Of a stretch of 64,000 bases of DNA, positions 57,193-64,000 are shown in pieces. A program made the translations under genes and the position numbers. The notes beneath the pieces are model-generated. The model made no database searches and had not been told where the DNA came from. It saw only the letters and a program-made list of their open reading frames with translations. The DNA comes from Lepidonotus clava (Eukaryota > Annelida > Polychaeta > Phyllodocida > Polynoidae): assembly GCA_936440205.1 (NCBI GenBank), contig OW387133.1, forward strand, positions 67,332,374 to 67,396,373, read 5' to 3'. The stretch's first letter is position 1, and each line of letters starts with the position of its first letter.

Positions 57193-59367
57193 TGCAATAG
57201 AAACATCTATCAATAATCTTTAAATTTAGACAAATTAATCATTAACCCAAAGGTTGATTTAATAGAGAACTTTGGGCAGGTGGAAATTATGCATAGTGTG
57301 TGTGAACTGGGTTGAAATGGTTGGTGGGGGGAAATCCTATGATCCTATCACTTTCTGCTGTGCACAAATAAGAAGTTGTATGGATCCACAATGATAGAAG
57401 GGAGACTATTGCAAAAGCTATTTTTATATGGTCTAAGCTAGATTTCACATTCTATGCTTTTCCAAAAGCGTTAATTAGACCCTTGCGATGTATTTCAACA
57501 GATAATGGAACTTGCAATAATTTGTTACACCAATAGAACTTAGAAGACTGCTTTTGATTGCTTTAATAGTTGTTATTGTGACTACTAGAGTACCCTACTT
57601 GCTTTTGTTCTAGGGTGCCATAATATGCAAGGGGCAATGATTACGCTTTAAACAATCTCGTCCCTATTGAGATCAAAACGATTTAAGTATTGTAAAGGAA
57701 GTCTCATGAATGGAATATCCATAAGTGTCAAACGCCCCAGTTGGTTGGATATTCGTCGCTCCCTTTCTATCAGTTGATTTACAGGCCCCTTTAGACCCAT
57801 ATAATGCATTCTTCCATTGCTGGATTTCTCCTTGATTTATATGGATTTCTGTCCAGAATTCCCAAATTCCTCGTTTTTGAGGTAGTTCAAAGGCTCACCC
57901 AGTCCCATGAATTAACGTTAAAGGTTGGAGGTTGTTGCATCGGTTAGGAAATGAAATCAGCTTTTTCATGTCGGGGTTCTTGCATTACCTGCATTGTTAA
58001 ACCCGAAGAACACTTGAGCTCATATACTTCTGAAACTTCTTTGCTTGCCGTGATTTTAATTCTTGAATTTGTATAACCGAACGACAATACATCACATAAA
58101 CGGATCTTGGTTATTTCCATAAGACGTGTTTCACGATACATTAAACAATAAAAATACATGTACTTTTATAGGTATCCCAATAACAGGCCCGTGAAGAACA
58201 ATGTTAGACACAGCTCGTAACGGAATGGGTTTCTATTCCTGCAATGTTAGTTTCTATGTACGTATCCACAAACAGAACTGACCCTTACACACGAGTAGGA
58301 CCAAGTTTACCTAAGAGGTATACAAAACACATTTACCCGGCTCTACAGTGGCTGCACGGCGTGAGATTTATAACCCTAGGGGATTGGGAAGCAAAGCCAT
58401 ATAGAAATAACGAATTGATTGGACAGACTGTTTTATCACGTTATTTCAAACAAAAAGTAACTGCTTTTCCGAAATTCCCACCTATATAGCTAAGTTATAG
58501 ATAAACATTCTATGGTGACAATGCTGTGAGCTTTAGCTTTTAATATGATACCAGTATAAAAAAATTATACTGGTAATTGTACATAATACATTTTTTGGTT
58601 AGGGCCTATTATAATATTATGTTCAAAGAGTATAATCAAATTTTGATTATACTTTTTGAACTATAACCACACAATTTACGGTGTGAACATCCTTGTGTTC
58701 TTTCTAAAAGAAAACCGAGTAGATTCCATTTTATCTTAATTGCAATTTGTAATTAAACAATTACCAACAATTACTATACTTCTTTGTGACATTGATGCAT
58801 GGGTTGTTTTGACTCCTGCTTAACACCTGGACGTAACCCTCACACTCCCTGCACCATGGGGCTGTAATGTTAGCTTGAAGGCTTAAATTTCATGCACACG
58901 GTCAACATACTCCACAGAGAAATTGCGTGGTGGGTCAAGTGTCTCACCAGGCATGGGGCCTCTGGGCAGTGGTCAATCGGAGTTGGTGCCCGCTGAAAAA
59001 CGACGCTTATTGCCAACGGCTGTCAGTTTGTTGGAGCGACCGAGATGTCTGGATTACATGTTCACGACTTTTCCCATCCAGAATTGGTCAGACTTCTGCT
59101 TTAAATGGATAGAAATCATTTCAAATGGATTATCAACATTTCGAATGTTTTCTACCTGAAAACGTTAGGAGGAAGTGTTAGAACGGCATCTGAAATGATC
59201 TGCTCGCCAGCTATCATATACAAATTTCAAGGGGATTACCAGTCGGTCATTATTTGAAGTCCAGCTTTCTTCGGTATGGTTTTAAACTGACCAGCTGCTC
59301 CTATTCATATACGTTTTAGAATTGATTACACATTGATCAACTAGTGCAGTTTGAATATCCATGCACC

Positions 59368-60630
59368 ATGTCTACAGCGACCAATACTACCGAAACCACA
59401 ACCTATGTGGCGGAGAGCGCAGTGACTTCCCTGATCCTTACTGTAATTCTGATTGCCTCCATCGTCCTAAACGTGGTATTCACGGTGGTTTTTATTCGGG
59501 TGAAGTATGCCCGGGACAGCTCCAACTACCTCCTGCTGAACATGGCGGCGGCCGACCTGTTGGCCTCCTTGGTGTGGCTGCTGCCCTCTCTGGTGTCGGC
59601 CGCCGCCTGGGAGTGGCTCCTGGGCAGTGGCTTCTGCACCTTCCAGGGCGTCATGTCCTCCTGGTGCCAAATCGTCAATTTCCATACTTTCCTCACCGTG
59701 GCAATAGAGAAGTTTCTCCGTTTTTGGCGCCCATCCAAACATCAAGAGGTCTTCTACAAGACAGTGGTCCTTGTGCTCATCTTTGGGATCTGGGTGTTTG
59801 ATTTGGTTATTGCCCTGTTCCCGGTCATGGGCTGGGGCACGCTGGCATATTCAAGTCCTCAGTTCCAATGCACAACGGACTACAAAGAAAGCCAGTCTCA
59901 CGTGTGGTTTACCTTCGTGGTGACCTTCGCCATCCCGTTTGTTGCCGGAACGGTTCTGTACGCCCTAATCTTCCACAGAATTAGGAAAATCCGCAGCCAG
60001 GTTAGCCCTGGGAAGCCTCTGGTTTTGGAAGAGCGTCAAGACGCACGGCAGTCCTACGCAGAAAAATTCCAAGAGTCGCAAAAGAAATTCAAGTTGTTCG
60101 AAGTCGATTCCAATGTTGGTGCCATTCAGAAAACTCGAGCATTTCAACCCAGGGACGAGGAAGATCCTGGTTATGGTTCGGATGACAGTGATGATGATTC
60201 AGGAGCAACGTCTGGCCGTCCGGCAAAAACAAACAAGAGCAATGGTGACTACGTGACCAAGAAGAGAAAGCGGCACTTTGTCATGAAGGTATTTGATTAC
60301 AAACTGACAGTCACAGTATTCATAGCCTGGATTGTGTATCAGCTCGTTTGGTTCCCCCAGATCATACTTACCTTTGTGTGGTCGTACAACTTCCGTCCAC
60401 CTCCCGCCGACGGTGCAATTGTAACCCTGACTCTGGTAAGCTTTTTCTCACTGGTAGTGAAGCCCATAGTCTATGTCACTAACAGAGGACTGCGTAGAAG
60501 TATCCCAGCTGCCCTCTGCCGCAGGAATCCCAGGGAAGACACAGCTGCTCTCCAGGACAATGAAATTACCGCTGACAAAGTGATGGATAGCAATATTCCC
60601 ACCCCGGAAGAAGCAGATACAGTTATGTGA
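59368..60630 (+). CDS. Intronless seven-transmembrane receptor, class-A-like orphan GPCR, 420 aa
   Basis: A single exon encodes 420 residues from an ATG in good context (GCACCATGT). The short N-terminus has an N-glycosylation site (Asn6). Seven hydrophobic segments follow: TM1 with Asn35, TM2 LLLNMAAADLLAS with Asp63, a TM3 that opens with the conserved Cys (GFCTF), a TM4 with GIWVF, ECL2 with the partner Cys (CTTDY), TM5 with FAIPF, TM6 with YQLVWFP, and TM7 with KPIVYV. The DRY triplet is EKF and NPxxY is KPIVY. The third inner loop is long (about 100 residues) with an acidic Ser run GSDDSDDDSG and a basic stretch KKRKRH. It should sit in the plasma membrane; ligand and G protein are unknown. 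Lineage-specific intronless receptors are common in invertebrate deuterostomes and molluscs. AATAAA at 60908-60913 is a likely poly(A) signal. Confidence 0.9.
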   Translation: MSTATNTTETTTYVAESAVTSLILTVILIASIVLNVVFTVVFIRVKYARDSSNYLLLNMAAADLLASLVWLLPSLVSAAAWEWLLGSGFCTFQGVMSSWCQIVNFHTFLTVAIEKFLRFWRPSKHQEVFYKTVVLVLIFGIWVFDLVIALFPVMGWGTLAYSSPQFQCTTDYKESQSHVWFTFVVTFAIPFVAGTVLYALIFHRIRKIRSQVSPGKPLVLEERQDARQSYAEKFQESQKKFKLFEVDSNVGAIQKTRAFQPRDEEDPGYGSDDSDDDSGATSGRPAKTNKSNGDYVTKKRKRHFVMKVFDYKLTVTVFIAWIVYQLVWFPQIILTFVWSYNFRPPPADGAIVTLTLVSFFSLVVKPIVYVTNRGLRRSIPAALCRRNPREDTAALQDNEITADKVMDSNIPTPEEADTVM

Positions 60631-61610
60631 TATGGCATCCATCTACAGACTGATTGAATTTAGCAGTGCATGGTTTATATAAAGTCATAATAATGATTGA
60701 TTTGTTATGCGCCCATCTATTGTCAGATCGCACGGCCTAATAATACCCAGATTGTTCTAAATGTCTAAATACAATATAAACTTTGAAATTAAGGTGAGTT
60801 CTGCGCATTTCTATCAATAGATCACTGACGTTTATGATTACGGTTTGCATTGTTGTCTGAAAAATGTATATGATAAGCCTGCTGGTCAATAATAGGGCCT
60901 ACATGTCAATAAAACGTCCGTGACTAGGATACATTATTCCTTATACTATTATCGACGATGTATAATTATATAATGTTGATATCGCCTTTTACCATATTCC
61001 TTGAATGTCAGCTCGTGCATCGTTTGAAAGCAGGCAATTGGAGTAATACGATACAAGACCTTGATGTAATTGATTTATCATAGTAATGGCTGCGGCTGAA
61101 TTCTAGCACTAATGTCATAAACGCCAAGCAGGCAATCGAAATAGTTGCTCAACTAAACTTAGACTCGATCTTGCACGTTGAATATTCAATGTCTCACTTG
61201 CAGCTTTTGAATACTTCTTTAATCAGACGTATTGTTCATGTAGTTGAATCCTGGCGCATTTCATTTCAAGATATTCCAAACTTATCGAACATCGCCCATT
61301 TTATTTCGTGATTATACAGTGAAGAAAACGGAAAGTGAAATTCATCATCATAACTATTTATTCTGCAAGTTCTATCAGCGCGAGCTCTTCAGAACTGCGC
61401 TGCTATCAGTCACTACTGAACGTAAGTGGTAGGCCTATTGATTTTATTTAAAACGTCTGTTAATCCCTCTGTAATCTTGGCAAGTAGATGTTCATTGTGC
61501 GCTTGGCAATAGGTCCAGTATACGTTCCATACTACTACCCTTGTGTTATAACGGACTATTTATAGTTTTACGGGACCCATCCCGTTTTACTTCAGAATTA
61601 AAGTTTACCA
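60631..61610. other. GPCR 3' UTR and intergenic DNA
   Basis: The receptor 3' UTR probably ends after AATAAA at 60908-60913. From there to 61610 the DNA is AT-rich and I see no gene or clear repeat. Confidence 0.5.
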
Positions 61611-62541
61611 CCCAGCTAGCAATTTCACGTTGCCACAACGTTGCAACAACGTTGCACTTTGGTTGTAATAACGTTGCGAATTTACGTTGTCACAACGTAA
61701 AAATGTGGACTCCCAGAAAGGTTGTAGCAACGTTGTAAACAACGTTGTGAAGTTACCTTTTTACAACCTTTTCACAACCTTGATATTTTTATGGGTGTAT
61801 ACCTTGAATTATTATAAACCTTTCTTTTTTTACACTCACTCAGGATTTTGTTCATATTGTTTACCATATATGTAACGACCCTATCCCTGTCCCATTTGGA
61901 TTGTAATATTTTTGGTGACAACATCCTTTTTTAAACCTGGGTATATGTATACCGTGTACATGTAATCAGATCATCATTTAAAGGCAGTTTTTATTCTGGT
62001 GGTATTTACACCCAGAAGGTTAACCATTTAGGTTAGATCATGTCAGCTTATAATGACCTGTTGCATTTACAATTGGTCTATCAAGCCTAAGGAGGGTGTA
62101 TAATGTTAAGGAGATAGAGAAAAGGTGTCCTACTTGGAAATTTGTGTTAATTCCAGTCTTAATATGCGTAATTTGTCAAATCTTCATTATGAACCATATT
62201 CCCTGATTCAGGAAATCTTGCTAATGCATTTTAACAAAAGATTTATTTGAAATTATTACCTTGCATAACTAATTTCAAAAAACGTTTCAGTAATATGTTA
62301 CTTTTGAAACAGTGCTGCCACCTGTATGTTGTTTTTAGGTCTTATCACAACATTGCCACAATGTTGTAAAAATAACGTTGTCCATCACAACGTTTCTACA
62401 ACTTTTTTTCACAACGTTGTGGCAATGTTGCAAGACAACATTATTTTGTTGGTTGTAGCAACGTTGTTATAACGTTGTGATTGCAATGTTGCAAAGAGGT
62501 TATGTTGTACAACGTTGTGTGAACGTTGTGTGTTTGCTGGG
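61611..62541. mobile_element. 931-bp element with CCCAGC ends and arrays of AACGTTGT
   Basis: The outer ends CCCAGCTAGCAA and TGTTTGCTGGG are short imperfect inverted repeats. Inward of each end the word CAACGTTGT or its variants (ACAACGTTG, GCAATGTTGC) repeats many times (about 61630-61790 and 62340-62530), with a plain AT-rich centre. The word is itself nearly palindromic. No transposase frame is present. Elements with ends of this type are common in invertebrates; the superfamily is not assigned. Confidence 0.8.
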
Positions 62542-62778
62542 CATGTAGTATTGTTACTACTGCTTCCTGGGCGTCACCTCAGTAGTCAACGTGTTGGTGG
62601 ACGATAATCTGACAACGTCTGTCTTAGGTCGGTTATTGTTTATGAAGCAATTTATGAGAAAATGAAAATAAGGGAAAAAGATAGGAACAAGGGAGGTGTG
62701 CGGGCACAGCCCCCGACTTCTAATCAATATTTTCAATAAATATTCAACAAAACCAAATATTCATATCAGTATTTCTGT

Positions 62779-63090
62779 CTAAAAAGTAAACTTGTAGTTC
62801 TTGTATACATACACTTTTACTGGCACTGCCACCAAACCCTCATCCCTGTGTGTTGTGATTGGTTGACCAACGAATGGAAGCCGCTTCCTGGTTTCATCCC
62901 CAAAGACAGTAGCATCAATAGACAAAATGAACCGTGACAATTCGATTGGCAAATCATTGCCAATGTCCAAACTTTTATTGCTTTGATATAGTGCGTGTTG
63001 ATTGGCTGGCAAACCTGTTAATCTTTCAAATGCTGAAGTCCTTATAATTGTTCTAGCAGTACTTATAGATATAGAAAGTCTTGCCTATTC
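62779..63090 (-). other. Orphan open frame, about 100 codons
   Basis: On the minus strand a frame stays open for about 100 codons and ends with a stop at 62779-62781. It includes LPIELSRFILSIDATVFGDE and RLPFVGQPITTHRDEGLVAV. It lacks an ATG start in the open part, so it would have to be an internal or last exon, or a decayed element. I do not recognise the peptide. The composition looks protein-like, but chance cannot be excluded. Confidence 0.3.
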
Positions 63091-63302
63091 CTTTGGCCTC
63101 GATTGTGGGGACTGGCATAACTTACATAATCTGATAATGTCTTTTGTCCAACCCTTGTGCAACCCCGGACATAATCAATATTGGATGAACTTATATATTG
63201 GCGGTATGAAACGGATTTATTATGTATAGATCTGCCGATTACATATAGCAACTCTTTATAAAACGTACATACTTGATTAATTAAGGAATATCGATGTTTG
63301 GT

Positions 63303-63929
63303 ACACTGAAAACACAGAGTTGTCAAAAGCGGTGTCAAAAATGACAACCCAAGGTTTCTGTGTCTTTTTTACAAAAAATCTTATTTATGAATGGTTTCAT
63401 GTTGTAGATATCATAGTCCATAACAATGGCTTCCTATTATGTTATTACTAGTTATTAGGTATGGCCATTACACATAGGAGGCATATGAGTTGTATGTTTT
63501 TTGACACCATTCACTTACAACACTTTGTCATAGACAGAGGCCATGACAACCTTTGGCTGTCGTTTTAGGCACCATTCACTTACAACCCTAGGGTTGTCAG
63601 ACAGGACTTTTGACTTTCATTTTCTTCTGTGACAACCCTATGACAACCTGATTTTCATTTTTGCTTCTCTGACAACCTTTTTGGCCCAAAGTAGTCGGGA
63701 AAAAGTGACAACATTTGGGTTGTCATCCAGCCTCAAAATTCACAATGACAACCCTCTGACCACCCCTGAATTGTTATAGGATTGTCATAAGGTTGTCACA
63801 CAGCATCAATGGCCTGAAATGAGCCCTTCTCTGCCCCCAAAAGTCACCTATGACAACCCAAAAGTCACCTATGACAACCCTCTGACAACTTTAAAGTGGC
63901 TCTATATGACGACTTTGTGTTTTCAGTGT
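63303..63929. mobile_element. 627-bp element with ACACTGAAAACACA ends and TGACAACC arrays
   Basis: ACACTGAAAACACAGAGTTG (from 63303) and the inverse CGACTTTGTGTTTTCAGTGT (to 63929) are inverted ends matching at 18 of 20 bases. At least ten forward TGACAAC and four reverse GTTGTCA words fill the interior, two of them in a direct repeat of AAAGTCACCTATGACAACCC. There is no open frame of interest and no clear target duplication. Confidence 0.82.
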
Positions 63930-64000
63930 GCGTCGTCTTTTTTCATGATTTGGGATCGAAAAGGTGCAAATTCATGAAGATATAGGCTCATAAGACAAAA

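Larger units (their letters stand above)
52363..59367. other. Intergenic DNA between YIPF4 and the GPCR
   Basis: The first 120 bases are YIPF4 3' UTR. Beyond that I recognise a 724-bp MITE at 53620, a GGGTGTAG-type element at 54731 and a Penelope-like tail fragment at 57150. Frames of 60-84 codons (for example 55126-55380, 56517-56729 and 58244-58489) show no domain, splice partners or coding bias that I can support. Short hairpins around GTATAATCAAA lie near 58626-58655. Confidence 0.5.

Noticed and set aside
57475-57540. Short stretch that translates with STDNGT, reminiscent of a retroelement integrase
   Set aside because: Only a few residues fit, with no further integrase, reverse transcriptase or LTR signal around it; too little to call even a fossil.

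Overview
This window is nuclear DNA from a multicellular animal, most likely a marine invertebrate. The genes are split by GT-AG introns. The non-coding DNA is AT-rich and full of short DNA transposons and minisatellites. One gene is an animal UspA-type stress protein, a family lost from vertebrates and insects but kept in cnidarians, lophotrochozoans, echinoderms, hemichordates and amphioxus. I cannot name the species from sequence alone.

Four protein-coding genes can be built. (1) A universal stress protein on the plus strand, 9081-22261, has 4 coding exons and 150 residues. (2) EXO1, the FEN1/XPG-family exonuclease of mismatch repair and end resection, is on the minus strand, 34740 down to 24836, with 12 coding exons and 809 residues. 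All reading phases close exactly, all active-site acids are present, and it carries a MIP-type TSRFF motif and a C-terminal PIP box. (3) YIPF4, a five-pass Golgi membrane protein, is on the plus strand, 45621-52362, with 6 exons and 317 residues. (4) An intronless class-A-like orphan GPCR is on the plus strand, 59368-60630, with 420 residues and atypical DRY and NPxxY motifs. The USP and EXO1 genes are convergent, with stop codons about 2.6 kb apart. I see no operon-like or functional link among the four genes.

Layout: 1-8850 is intergenic and holds an 11-bp minisatellite invaded by two foldback elements, plus several MITEs. 8850-22261 is the USP gene; its first intron holds a TTAA-flanked element, and its third holds a 349-bp-period satellite, GGGACCC palindromic words and a promoter-like island. 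22262-24835 is the USP 3' region. 24836-34756 is EXO1. 34757-45620 is repeat-dense: TTAA elements, a GGAATGC minisatellite, an LTR-like fossil and an interleaved foldback with 15 copies of TTTCCGCGC. 45621-52362 is YIPF4; its large first intron holds two TTAA elements that share one target site, plus nested foldbacks. 52363-59367 is intergenic with a 724-bp MITE. 60631-64000 holds two elements built from arrays of AACGTTGT and TGACAACC.

The most unusual content is the mobile DNA. Three unrelated families share one design, inverted ends whose short word is repeated inward in mirror image. At least six elements sit at TTAA sites, several end to end. I found no transposase gene, so all look non-autonomous.
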